A stretch of DNA of 64,000 nt from Chamaea fasciata (lineage: Eukaryota > Chordata > Aves > Passeriformes > Sylviidae). The stretch is from the NCBI GenBank assembly GCA_029207755.1, contig JARCOQ010000105.1, positions 62,001 to 126,000 of the forward strand, given 5' to 3'. The translations under genes and the position numbers were made by a program. The notes under the pieces were generated by a model. That model saw only the letters and a program-made list of their open reading frames with translations. It did no database searches and was not told the DNA's origin. Positions 47,301 through 58,440 of this stretch are shown in pieces. Within the stretch, counting starts at the first letter, position 1, and every line of letters starts with the position of its first letter.

Positions 47301-48041
47301 CAGTCCCCATCATTGTCCCCTCACAGTCCCCATCATTGTTCCCCTGCAGTCCCCACCACTGTCCCTTCATGGTCCCCACCACTGTCCCCTCACTGTCCTC
47401 ATAACCCCCCACAGTGCCCATCCCTGTCCCTTTCCAGTCCCCACCATTGTCCCCGCATCGTCCCCATCACTGTCCCCTTCCCTGTCCCTTTGCAGTCCCC
47501 ATGACCGTCCCTGCACTGTCCCCACCACTGTACCCACCACTGTCCTCTTGTAATCCCCATTACTGTCCCTTCACTGTCCCCATCCCTGTCCTTTTGCTGT
47601 CCCGATCATTGTTCCCCACCGTCCATATCATGTCCTCACAGCTTCGTGGTGGGCTCAGACGGGTACCTGTACGAGGGCCGGGGGTGGCACTGGGTGGGTG
47701 CCCACACCAAGGGCTACAACACCCGAGGGTTCGGCATTGGCATCGTCGGGGACTTCACGGCCACCCTCCCAGACCCTGACACACTGGCCCTGGTGCGGGA
47801 TGAGCTCCTGCCCTGCGCCGTCCGCTCTGGCCACATCCGGCCGGACTTCACCCTGCGCGGCCATCGCCAGCTTGGCCACACCGACTGCCCTGGCAATGCC
47901 CTCTTCCAGGAGATCCAGAGCTGGCCCAGCTTCCAGGGGACAGGAGCCCTGGGGCTCAGGGTGGGTGGCCTGGTGGGGTTGGTGGGAGGGGATTTGGGGT
48001 CATCTTGGGATTGACCATGGGTCTTGTCCATGCTGCAGTGA
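44359..48041 (+). CDS. PGLYRP2: PGLYRP2, N-acetylmuramoyl-L-alanine amidase
   Basis: Secreted peptidoglycan recognition protein that cleaves the bond between N-acetylmuramic acid and L-Ala in bacterial peptidoglycan. Coding exons by GT-AG sites and phase: 44,359-44,410 (signal peptide MFPWLLLVLSVCACPSTG), 44,737-45,606, 46,540-46,750, 47,642-47,960, then a stop TGA at 48,039-48,041 directly after a CTGCAG acceptor. This gives 484 residues. Residues ~20-305 are the N-terminal region typical of this long family member, with Asn glycosylation sequons (NVT, NYT, NGS). Residues ~308-475 are the amidase domain, starting CPAIVPRCLW. Zinc ligands are in place: His in LHHT (340/341), His452 in GHRQL and Cys460 in TDCPG. 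YEGRGWHWVGAHT is intact. If the last intron is retained, the frame ends at 48,014 instead. Shorter than the human protein, mainly in the N-terminal region and tail. Confidence 0.93.
45607..46539. repeat. Minisatellites in PGLYRP2 intron 2
   Basis: A ~20-22 bp unit of the type GGGGTTGTCACCCCCTAAAC fills 45,625-46,020. A second unit of about 45-60 bp (CTCTGCCATGTCCCCA with CCCCTTGTCCCCACATGG) fills 46,020-46,500. Long open frames through them are artefacts. Confidence 0.88.
46751..47641. repeat. CACTGTCCCC minisatellite in PGLYRP2 intron 3
   Basis: Units such as CCATCACTGTCCCCTCATGG and CACCACTGTCC repeat at about 20-30 bp across nearly the whole intron, from donor CAG/GTCACT to acceptor CTCACAG. 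Confidence 0.88.
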
Positions 48042-48333
48042 GGAGCGGCCCCGACTGGGGAACTTGGGATGGATGAGAGCAGGAGAGGTAGGACACTGGT
48101 TCAGATGGACGCCAGAGCCACGGATCCCACTCTGGAGGGACATTGGTCCAGATGGACACCAGCCCAGTCTGGATGGACACTGGTCCAGCAGATGTTCGTC
48201 TGATGGATCCCAGCTGGACATTGGTCTGCAGCCCCCCAGCCTGGACAGCCCCTAGCCCAGACAACCACCAGCCCAACCACACCCTGGCCCATCCCATTGG
48301 CCTACCAACCCATCCCAGTAGCCCCAACCCCAA

Positions 48334-48339
48334 AATAAA
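48334..48339 (+). terminator. PGLYRP2 poly(A) signal
   Basis: AATAAA about 290 bp after the stop codon, the only canonical signal in the short 3' region. It supports a terminal exon of about 48,039-48,360. Confidence 0.75.
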
Positions 48340-48439
48340 TCCAGTTCTAGAACATCAGCTTCGGGTGGTCCCTGCAGAGCAAGGGGGAAACTGAGGCACG
48401 GTCTGGGGTGACTTTGGGGTGATGGGAGGGGACTTCGGG

Positions 48440-49250
48440 AGCCACCCTGGAGACCCCAACGCCCCCTCTCCCCCCGCCAAACGAGCGCCCACCCTCCAAA
48501 TTGGTACCTGCAGCATCCCGGGCCCTCCAGCTGTCATTTCGGAGGGACTCCAGGAGTCACCGCGACCCCGCAATCCCTTCGAGGGATGACCCGCGGTGTC
48601 CCCCTGATGTCGCCAGCGCATTCCCGGCGGGAGCAGGGGCATCACCTTCCGGGGCAGAGGTGGAGGAGAAGGTGAAGGTGTGACTGAAACTCCTGCCCGG
48701 TCACATGGGGAAGCCGCGACAGGAACCGGGGCCGAGCGCGGGCGCCGCAGCGGAGGTACCGCGGGAACGGGGACACGGGGACAGTCTCCAAAGTCCCCAA
48801 AGTCCCCTCGAGGGATGCTGTCGCCGGGACAGCGCGGGGGATGTGGGGTCGCGCAGCATTCTCGGGGCGATGCAGGCAATGGAAGTGGCGGGGGGGACCC
48901 CAAAAAATGCTGTCACTCCCCCTTGTGGGATGTGGGCCACCCCCTGCTTTGGGGCTCTGGTGACAAATTGGAGGGTGGTGGTTACAAAAAGCTCAGGTGC
49001 CACATCGGGGATGTCACAGAAAGGGGGTCCTGCTGGCCCACCGCACCCCCTGCACTCAGCGGGTGACAAAGGGGAGATCAGGGCATCCACAGGGTGCGGA
49101 GAGAGGGCAGGGGAAGTGCGGCCGGGGCGCGACAGAAGCGCCTCCGGTCCCGCCTGCGCCCGGGGCACGGGGGTGGCGGGGCACCTGGCACTCTGGCACC
49201 CTGGCACCGGCAGAAGTGGGGTTGAGAGGGGCTGGCGTGGGCACCCTCTG
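48440..49250. other. CpG-rich region without assigned gene
   Basis: GAGCGCGGGCGCCGCAGCGG near 48,735 and GTGCGGCCGGGGCGCGAC near 49,118 suggest a promoter. The long minus-strand frame (48,903-48,355) is Pro/Arg-rich and not recognised. Confidence 0.4.
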
Positions 49251-49560
49251 GGTGGGGACCCCCTGGGTGGGCAGGACACCCAAAAATTGGGGATCCCTGA
49301 GTGGGTATGGGATCCCAGGGAGGTGGGACCTCACAAACTTGGGACCCCTCGTTGGGCAGGAGAACCCAAATAATTGGGACACCTGGGTGGGCAGGGACAC
49401 CTCGGAGATGTGGGACCCCACAAAATTGGGACCCCTGGGGTGGGCACCCCAAAAAATTGGGACCTTCGATGGGCAGGAGCACCCCGGAGATTTGGAACCC
49501 CAAGAATTGGGGACCCCTTAAGGTGGGGATGCCCCACTTGAGGTGGGGATGCTCACCCCA
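49250..49560. repeat. GGGTGGGCAGG...ATTGGG tandem repeat
   Basis: Units of about 50-65 bp carry GGGTGGGCAGGACACCC and AAAATTGGGACCCCT, at least five times. They are degenerate. Confidence 0.75.
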
Positions 49561-50460
49561 CCACGCCCAAGTTCAGCCCCTGGACACCGCGGAGTGACTC
49601 CCCTGGTCACTGTTCCAGAGGGTTTTTTCTGCCCCCTCCAAGGTGTCCAAGGGTACAGGGGACACAACGGGACACGAGGGGATGAGACCACCTGAGGCAG
49701 CAGTACCTGCACTGCATGGGCAGGAGGAGGGGAAACTGCGACAGCAGCGCCAGGGCAGAGGTGGGGGCGCAGGGTAGGGCAGGTGTGGGGAGTACAGGGG
49801 TGAGAGAGTGGGAGTGATGGGTGGGGGGTGATGGAGATGGTTTGAGTGTCATGGGAGGTGCTGGCCTGGCACAGCCTGCCAGGGTGCCCGGTTTCCCCTA
49901 TCCCCAGGAGTTGTTCCCGCCCCACGTGTCCCCATCCCCACGTGTCCCCATGCCGAGGCTGGCACTGATGGTGGTGCCGGGGCTGGCACTGATGGTGGCA
50001 CCATGTCAGGCCCTGCGGCACTGCTGCCAGGACCTGGCCAAGCTGGTGGCGCCACCCACGAGGTGGGCACAGAGCCACCCTGGCCTCATGCATGGCTTGT
50101 CTCTGTCACACTGCCACATCCATTGGCATTGCCACCCCATGGCCGCCTGTCCCCTGGTGGCATCTCCATGAGCATCCCAGCACCTGCGGTGGCACCTCCA
50201 AGGTCACACATCCCTTGGTGTCACCATACCCACGGTGGCACCTCCATGGCCACCTGTGCTCTGGTGTCACCACACCAATGGTGCATCTCCATGGTCACTT
50301 GTCCCTCATCCTGGCACCCCTGGTGGCATGGCCAGGCCACATGTCCCCCATCACTGCCATATCCCTCATGAGTGACAAGGGCACAGAGGGCACCCACATC
50401 CCATTCTGTCCCCTCCCATGACCAGGGCAAGCCACGGCCCCTGCCAAGCTGCCCTGTAAA
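49560..50460. repeat. GC-rich low-copy repeats, no gene assigned
   Basis: CGGGGCTGGCACTGATGGTGG is tandemly duplicated at about 49,955-50,005. TGGCACCTCCATGGCCACCTG-like units of about 50 bp follow at 50,150-50,350. A possible minus-strand exon at about 49,770-49,710 (SALALLSQFPLLLPMQC, then GTACTG) is unassigned. Confidence 0.4.
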
Positions 50461-50659
50461 TGGCCCCCCTTACAAGCAGCCAGTAAGAAAGGGCATGGAA
50501 TAGTTACAAGGACACTTAAATGCAGTTTATTTCTTTATTTCATCCAAAGAAGTTATGGAATATTGTAGGTGCTGTACTTAGGAGGAGTGGAACGTCTGTG
50601 TTCACCAGGCTGGAACAGCTTTATTCTGGAGCAAAAGCTGAGTGCTGGATGCTGAAGTA

Positions 50660-52090
50660 ATTTCATAGAAGCACAGAACGTGCTGAGTTGGAAGGGACCC
50701 ATCAGGATCATCGAGTCCAACTCCTGACCTGCGCAGAACACCTCAACAATTCCACTGTGGGCCTGAGAGCATTGTCCAAATGCTTCTTGTCCTAAGACAG
50801 GCTTGGGGCTGGGACCACTTCTCTGGGGACCCTGTTCCAGTGCTCAACCACCATCTAGGCAAAAAAACTTTTCCTGATATCCAACCTAACCCTCTCCTGA
50901 CTCAGCTCCAGCCATTTCCTCAAGCACTGTCCCTGCTCATGAGAGTGAAGAGATTGGTACTGGCCCCTGCACTGCCCCTCGGGAAGATGTTGAATAGGTC
51001 AATGAGGTCTGACCTGAATCTCCTCTTCTCCAGCTGAACAAACCAAGTGTCCTCAGCTGTTCCTCACAGAGCCACCCTTCCCCATCCTTGTGACCTCCTT
51101 TGGACACTCTTCAATGGCTTTATGTCTTTTTTATATTGTGATGTCACTCAAGGTGAGGCCACCCCCAGTGCAGAGCAGAGCAGAGCAGAGCAGAGCAGAG
51201 CAGAGCAGAGCATGACAATCTCCTCTCCCACCTGGCTGCTGATCCTGGGCCTGCTGCCCCCGGGACACACTGGCACTTTGGACTGCCAGGGCACTGCTGA
51301 CTCATGTTCAACTTGCTCTTGGCCAGGACCCCCAAGTCCCTCCCTGCAGCTGCTCTCCAGCCTCTCCTTCCCCAGTCCATACACCAAGCCAGGGGTGCCC
51401 CATCCCAGGGGCAGATTCTGACACTTCCCTTGTTAAACTCCTCACAGTTGGTGATTGCCCATCTCTATTTGTAAGGTCTCTCTGCAGAGCCTCTCTCCCC
51501 TCCAGGCAAGTGAGAGTTCCTCCCAGTTTAGTGTCATCAGTAAATTTACTGATTATTTCTTCAGGTCCTGTGTTCAGGTCATTAATGAAGATGTTGAGCA
51601 GCCTGGACTGACAATGGAGCCCTGCAGAACCCACTGGTGACCACTGGGGTGGTGTCACCCCAGTCACTGTCATCCTTGGTGCCTGACTCATGAGCCAATT
51701 GCTCACCCATCCCATAATGTGGTTATCCAGCTGTGTGCTGGATACTTTGTCCAGAAGCATTCTGGGAAACACAGTATAAAAAGCTTTTCTGAAATCCTGA
51801 AAGATTCCATCTACTGGCTTTCCTGGATCAACCAAGTGGGTTACCCTGTCGTAGAAGGAAATCAGATTTTACAAGCAGAATCTTCCCCTCATGAAGCTGT
51901 GCTGACTCTGACTGATGCTTGTATTGTCCTCCAGGTGTTTTTTAATATTTCCCAGAATAAACTTTTCTCTGATTTTATGTGGTATCAGAGTAAACTGACA
52001 GGCCTGTAGTATCTGGGGTCCTCCTTCTTGCCCCTCTTGAAAATTGGGACAACATTCCCCAGCTTCCAGCCAGCTGGGACCCCTTAAATC
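50660..52090 (-). mobile_element. CR1 LINE, 3' part including RT C-terminus
   Basis: Minus-strand order: RT C-terminal region (51,835-51,480, with GKPVDGIFQDFRKAFYTVF, GPVG-like turn, IFINDL and KFTDDTKLGG), then the 3' untranslated part ending near TTTCATAGAAGCACAG at 50,665. 5'-truncated, as is usual for CR1. A few stops are visible. It carries an (AGAGC)n insertion. Confidence 0.9.
51171..51210. repeat. (CAGAG)8 pentanucleotide microsatellite
   Basis: Eight perfect CAGAG units within the CR1 3' region. This is likely variable in length. Confidence 0.95.
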
Positions 52091-53486
52091 ACAGGTCTGA
52101 ACTCTGTGCTTGCTCTGATTTCTCCAGGGGAAGCAGCGTGCTCAGACCTGCATGTTTGAGTTTCTATTCTTCTCAGGCAAACCCACTTTGAGGGCAGTAA
52201 TGGTTAAAAGAACAATTAAAAATACTTTCTGATTACAGGCACAAAGTCATTGCAGATAAAACAATCTCTTCAAAAGCTTTTTAAGGTGGGACTCACCGGG
52301 TGCAAGTGAACTGCCATGAAAGTCAGGTTTGAAAAAGAGTCTTAATCATGTGGATTTGTCATGGTTTACAGAAAGGAAACCATAGAAGCCTTGCTTAAAT
52401 GAGAGCTTATCTATGGCATGGTTTGAAGTACTCTCCTTTTCCTTTGAAGGAAATTTCTTTGTGGGCATGGTAAGTGATACATTTAATGAAATTACTTAAT
52501 TGCATAGGTTAGCAATAAAAGTTGGCATGACAATTGATTGCATTTCCTTTCAATAATGCAGAAAGTCAATAAATGTCAATTTGTTGCTACTCCCACCCAA
52601 TTTCCCTGTCATTCACAGGATAAGCATTCAGTAGGAATATAATGAGGTGATGTTTGATTTGGCAGTTCGAAGTGCAGTGATCTGTAATCCCAGTGCAGCT
52701 GGGTTGGCCCATCCATGTCAGATGAGGTTCTGCAGGGATCAGAGTTCCCTGGGACCAGTTGTGCTCCTTCAACCCTCATTTCACTTTACAGTGCATGGTG
52801 CAGCTCCTGTCCACACACCGAGACATTTTCTAACATCAGAGCCGGCTTGTCAGGACTCCCTAACCTGCCTGTGTTAGTACAAATTCCCTGCTTTAGAAGA
52901 ACTTGAGGAATGTGTTATTCCAGAAGGAATTGTCTAAAGTGGACATAGTGTACTTGTTCTTTGCAAAGCAAAGATAAGGAGCCTGTCACATTCTGCTGTT
53001 TAAATTTAATTGTCTGATTTAATTTCATGGATTTTGCTGGCTTGGAAACAGTTTAGTGATGTTTTGTGAGCATTTTCTTTCTTGTGCATTTCAGTTCTAT
53101 GTTTGAGGCACTATCTCGTGTTTTTCTGTAGAAAGCAGGCATTCTTTATTTGGCTGGATGTGTGGGGCTTAACTCCACCAAATTCACACACTGATTATAG
53201 AAAATGCTTCTGTTTCTAAACTCTCTTTTTGTACATATTCATTGAGTTTCCTGGAATAAACATACATATGATAACCATTTCCCCCAAAATCATTAACGTA
53301 TTTTCTCTTCGCTTGTGTTGTTCTCTCCTGGGGGTCTCTTTGGTGGTTGGCAACCCCAAAGTCATACCTTTACTGGTACAAGTTGGCACAGCTGGGCTGG
53401 TTGCTTTCCAGTTTTTCTTCCTAGAGAATAAGCATCATGCAGTTCCATAGCCCAACAGATTTTTAAAAATCAGCATTGTATTAACC
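52091..53486. other. No gene recognised
   Basis: AT-rich sequence with short frames only. I see no repeat family here. Confidence 0.45.
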
Positions 53487-53937
53487 TCATGCCTTTTTGG
53501 GACTACCTAAAAACAGAGGCCAGACACAATTAAGAGAATTAAAAGCAGTTATATTTATTGAAGGGCCTTCAGGTACATTTCGGGCAGATGAAGCCACCCC
53601 AGGGACTACACCCAAAAATGGATGGCGGGTCACAGGTTTTTATACTTTTATAAGTTTGGGCCATTTGCATATTGGGGGTATATCTTTCAATTCCAGCTTC
53701 AGCTAATGAAGTCATTTACCCTAAGTTTGCTCCTCCCACAACTCACTTTTGTTTACATTTCTCAGGGCCTGAGATAATGAGGTGCTCTTGATTCACAGGC
53801 CTAGAGAGGAATTGTTTTGTCTGACCAAATTGGGAAAGCAGTAGTCAACACTCTACATGGAGTTTAGAGTTATACACTAAAGAATTGCTGGTCCACAAAT
53901 ATATGAAAAGTATAAAAGCTGAAATCCTAAGGCATCA
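53487..53937 (-). mobile_element. Solo LTR A with 4 bp target duplication
   Basis: Flanked by AACC at 53,483-53,486 and 53,938-53,941. Its ends are close to the inverted pair ATGCCTT/AAGGCAT. The minus-strand poly(A) signal is CAATAAATATAACTGC. It is the same family and strand as LTR B. Four-base duplications are typical of class I (gamma-like) ERVs. Confidence 0.85.
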
Positions 53938-53946
53938 AACCCACCA

Positions 53947-54406
53947 TGATGCCTTGGGAAGGCTGACCTGGAACAGAGATTGGACAGAGCTAGAGAATAA
54001 AGTAGGTATTTATTAAAAGGCCTTAAAGGATATACCTTGAGCAGCACAAGAGCCTGACCAGGGCTACACCCAAGCTGGACTTAAAATGGTCACAAAATGG
54101 ACGACTGGTCACGAGGTCTTACACTGTTATAAATTTTGGTCCATTTGCATATTGGAGTTTAATTGTCCAATTACAGCTTCAGATATGAAGTACCATCCTT
54201 CTTGTTTTCTCTCTTCAGCCCACTGTTGTTTATGCTTTTGGGCATGAAAACTTTTAACAGTTATCCTTAGTCTTCAGCAGGAAAAGGATTTGTTTTGTCT
54301 ACCTACTCTGTGAAGAGAGCTTACCAGCACTTAACATGAAGCTGAGAACTACACCCCTAAGCAGCACAGAATCTGAAAAACATGAAAGCTAAAACTTAAG
54401 GCATCG
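53947..54406 (-). mobile_element. Solo LTR B with 4 bp target duplication
   Basis: Starts TGATGCCTTGGG and ends TTAAGGCATCG. ACCA lies on both sides (53,943-53,946 and 54,407-54,410). It shares GGTATTTATTAAAAGGCCTT, GGCCATTTGCATATTGG-like and TTGTTTTGTCTAC blocks with LTR A. It is diverged enough to be an independent insertion. Confidence 0.85.
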
Positions 54407-54410
54407 ACCA

Positions 54411-55730
54411 GGTGCTAATGATTCTTCATCTGGCAACCACACCATGACCTTCTGGGTGTTACTGGGAACACCGGTGTGAAGTCCAAGGGTTCTGATAAGA
54501 ACCTTCTCTTCAGCCTGAACTTGCCGCTGCTCTGGCCCCAGAATGACCCTGGCTGCGATGTTTAACAGAGCAGGAGGTGCTGCCTGGGGGAGGCTGACTG
54601 TCCCCTCGTCCCTGACAAAAATCCTGGGCATGGATACTTGAACCTTGCAGCAGGTGCTGGGACTTTGCCCTCTCTGACAGGGTGGGAAAAAGAGATTTCA
54701 TTGTGAATCCTGGGACAGCAGAGACCTGTGGGTTAGCAGCTGAGTCTGTGGCCATCGTGACCCGCCACAAGCCACCACAGCACTGGGCTGTCCAGAATGG
54801 GATCCTGGCACAGTCTCACTGCCAGCTGAGCTGTGGTCACCTGCCATGAGTACAGGGGCTCTGGGTGCTGTCCTAAAGTTCTGTTGACAACAGTGAGGGA
54901 ATGACTGGGGACACATCTGGGAGCTTGTGTTGAGTTCCTCTTGCAAGGATCTTTTGTGTCCTGAAATCAGTGGGTTTGGTCCTTTTTGAAGGCTGTCATG
55001 GAGGCACAGGAAAGAACCGTCCATCTGAATTGCTAAAGTTTTAAACATCTATCGGCTGCTGCTTCTGCTCCTGAGGAAATGTGGCTCCTCAGGGATCTCA
55101 GGCTGCAGTCCCAGGGCTGCTCTTGGAACAGTGGAAGTCACCACTTCAGTACCATTGGCACAGCCTTGGCTGGGCACTTTGTCCCTTCCTTGGGACGTTT
55201 CTGGGGATTTAGGTGATTCTGGTGACCTGCTTCAGGGCTAAGCCAGCTGAAAATTAAAGCTGAAAACTTGCTGTTAGTTTTGAGCCTCATGAAATGGATT
55301 GCAGGCACTTCAGTCCATCAGGGTGGGACTGGTAGTGCTGAATGAGAACAGCCTAAACTGGGGTGGGACTGGGAGCTTCAGGCAGAGAGCAAGAATTGGT
55401 CTGGGATTAGTGAAGCGGGGTGAATGTGGCCTCTTGGTGTGCTGTGGAGATGAAGCTTTTTTTCATCTCAGATGATAAATGCAATTCAGTGAATAAAAAA
55501 GTGTCTAAACATCCAGATATCAACAGCTTTTTAAACAAAGTATGGAACACTCAGGCTGGAATATACTTGCTGTCTCCAGCACTCCAAACTTTTGCCATGT
55601 CAAGCTTTTCTCATTTAAAGCTGCAGCCACTGGAAAAAGCAAGATTTTCTGACACTGGTGATACTGAATAGTGTAGGACACTGGAGAAATGCTTAAATGG
55701 ACCAAAACGATTAAAGTGTGTGTTTGGGAT
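54411..55730. other. No gene recognised
   Basis: Several open frames of 80-116 codons without recognisable domains. No splice-consistent series is seen. Confidence 0.4.
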
Positions 55731-55732
55731 GG

Positions 55733-55860
55733 GCAGAGCAAGTTCTTTGAAGGTGAGAGGATCTCTGCTACACACCTGAGCCTCTGCTCCACCCCAAAGT
55801 GGCAGCAGAACCCCTGGCAGACACCAAAATCCTCCCTATGGGGACAGACCAGAGCAGGTA
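55733..55860 (+). other. Exon-like segment, paralogue of 23,538-23,740
   Basis: GGGCAGAGCAAGTTCTTTG, CCCTGGCAGACACC and GACCAGAGCAGGTAAAAG match the earlier copy, including the GTAAA donor-like end. Function unknown. Confidence 0.4.
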
Positions 55861-56364
55861 AAAGGTGGCATCTTTTTCCTATTTTAATGAAATGGAGGTC
55901 ATTTGTAACACCTCTGGGTGAATTCCTAAGTCACACAGGGATGGGAGAAAGGTGGGTTATTAATTGCCCTGGAGAAACTTTTCCTGGAAACAAAGGAAAA
56001 CTAGGAAAAGCCCAGTCAATAAACACTGGTCAAGAAAATTCAGGGAGGGCCATGTGGGGGCTTGAACTCAGGGGGATCCCAACAGGGTTGAGGAGCCACT
56101 GCAAACACCTCTTCAAACACCTTCAGGCCTGAGTAGTCTTGGTGTCTGTACCCCCCACCTCCCCCTAGGGGGTATGAGGGTCTTGGGATGTCCTCATGCC
56201 CCATCTCTGTACTCCAGGTGATTTCAGGGTGTTTTCCAGGTTGGGAACAGCCAAAACAGCCACCAGATTTGTGGTTTGGGCTCTGCAGGAAGTTTTGTGT
56301 CTCCACTTTGGTGCCATGTCCAGGATTTCGGGTCCTTGGCACGCATGATTTCCTAGAGTTGGTG

Positions 56365-56443
56365 GTGGGAAAAGCTGGGTTTAGGTGGGAAAAGCCAGGT
56401 TTAGATGGGAAAAGCCAGGTTTAGATGGGAAAAGCTGGGTTTA
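56365..56443. repeat. 22 bp tandem repeat, about four units
   Basis: GTGGGAAAAGCTGGGTTTAG and ATGGGAAAAGCCAGGTTTAG alternate four times. Confidence 0.9.
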
Positions 56444-56625
56444 GGTGTTGCCTTGGGATAGTGGGTGAAACATTGGGAATTTCAGTGCTGACAGGAGTTC
56501 TGCAGCTTCCATAGAAAAATTCCCCTTTGCTCTAGCCTCGATGAATCCAAAAGAGCTAGAGTCAGTTTGGGGTGAGCCAGAGACACAAGAGAGATTGAAA
56601 AGATGTGGAGGGAGACAGGGGATGA

Positions 56626-56910
56626 CCCTGGGAGCACTGGGAGTGAACTGGGAGCACTGAGGAGAGTCTGGGAGTGACACAGGGCTGGCACTGGAAGCAC
56701 TGGGGTGAGACTAGGGGTGAGACTGGGATGGCACTGCATGGAGCAACACTGAGTCTACCAGGACTGAACTGAGAGTCAGCTGGGAGCACTGGTTGGAACT
56801 CCCTGGTTCCCCTCCCTGTGGAGGGGAACCAGGGAGTCCTACTGGAAGCTCTGAAGAGAACTGGGAGCACTGAGGTGAGGCACTGGGAGCACTGGGAGCA
56901 GTGGACACCC
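56626..56910. repeat. ACTGGGAGC minisatellite with 18 bp hairpin
   Basis: GGGAGCACTGGGAGTGAACTG-type units recur. An exact 18 bp inverted repeat with a 4-base loop lies at 56,798-56,837. Confidence 0.8.
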
Positions 56911-57003
56911 CACTATGTGTCCTAGTTACTTGAGTCCAGCTCCCCCCTGTGTAGCGTAAAGGCTGCAAAAAGCTCGTGGCTGCTACTTTCTTGCCTGCCA
57001 AAT

Positions 57004-58440
57004 TCATGTTAGCAGTCTTAAGCAAGAAGCATAAGGACAGCACTTCTTGCTGGTACCGATTTTTCTTCCAGCCCTCTGTGGAAACAACTGCTTTCGTCTA
57101 GGCTCTGAGATCCAGACAACACCATGGTAGTTGCAGCAGAGAAGGGAAGGACCCAGTGCACCGGTGAGTTTGATGTGACTTACACGTGGCAAGCGGATGG
57201 TGCTGCCCTGCACTTGTTTTTACTTCTAGAGCTTTTTTCCATGAGACCAGTTGTTGAAAGTTGGCAACAGAGCTGCAAGAGTGGAAAATGTGACAGCATG
57301 TCTACCTGAGAAAGAAAGTACAGAGCCACTGTGTTGTGTGTCATTTCAGGGTTACTTGGAGAAGGGGTATGTAAAGAACGCCTTCTGTTTTGATGTATGC
57401 TTCTGGGTGATCTATGGACTCGATTATCATGGACTCTGCAACACAACAACAAGAGTATAAAAAACAGCTAAATTCCACATTTTGTGATAAAGTAATGGCT
57501 TCGCATTACTTTTCAAGCAGCAAGAACATTTTCAGCTTACTCTGATTGAGAATGAGCTTTTGCTGGACATCTGCAATTCAGTACACTGTGCACACAAGCC
57601 TGGTGCTCTGCAGCTTCATTCTTTACCTTTTGGTCCAGACAGAACTGAAGCCCAGCCATGGCATTCAAGCTTTGCTGCTTTTCCCTGTGTGTGCTGTACA
57701 TACCCACAGTGTGCTGCACACTGTTTCGCCTCATCTTAAGGTACACTCATATCCTTCCTGTTTTGCTGTGTCCAAACTGTCCGTGAAGCTCTCACTCAGC
57801 AAAATGTGCCAGGAGAGAAGCATTTGCAGGATTAGTCATTCTATGTCCAAGACATTTGATGCAGCACTGCAATCTGGGAGACGAGAAGAGGACATGAGGA
57901 ACATGGTTTTGTCCTAGCACATTTTTCCGTGTGAGATGCCTCTCCAGAGCTTTAGTCCTTGTGAGGCTGTAATGTGCACAGTGGCACTTCAAGCTGAGAA
58001 AGCCTGTGCAGAGTGCACAGCAATGTGGCAGCGCTTTGCAGGTTGTAAAAGAAAGAGGACTGCACCTTGAATGTGGTGCAAATACAAGTTTCAGGGGCAA
58101 GCCCTGGGGCTTGTTGTCCTGGCACAGTTCTCTGTGCAAGACGTAGCTGAGAAGCTTTCTCTTTAGATTCAGATGTCAAGGGAGGCTGAATGTGGTGGTA
58201 CATAGCACTTAGAAGGAAAGTGCATGGCCCAGACGGGCAGAAGCAATGCTTAGGAGCGCTTCACTGTTGGCAGAGAGTTCTGTGCGTGAAGTAGACGATG
58301 ATTCACCTCCAGGAGAATGAAAGCGCGACAGGTTAAAAAGGCGAAGAACGAAGTCACAGAGTACCGGGCTGGTGTGCACAGCACACAGGCTGTTAGAAGA
58401 ATTTGTGGCTGCCAAATTCACATTGACAGTCATCAAGTGG
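57004..58440 (+). repeat. Large repeat, unit 1 (~1.42 kb)
   Basis: ATGGTAGTTGCAGCAGAGAA at 57,124 recurs as ATGGTAGATGCAGCAGAGAA at 58,541, and flanking blocks agree with the same offset (about 1,417 bp). The second half is the inverted counterpart of 10,850-11,780. The + strand is open 57,546-57,917, and the minus strand is open 58,139-57,792 and 58,436-58,209. Confidence 0.75.

Noticed and set aside
49518..50093. 191-codon minus-strand frame
   Set aside because: GC-rich low-copy repeats with no recognisable domain or splice context.
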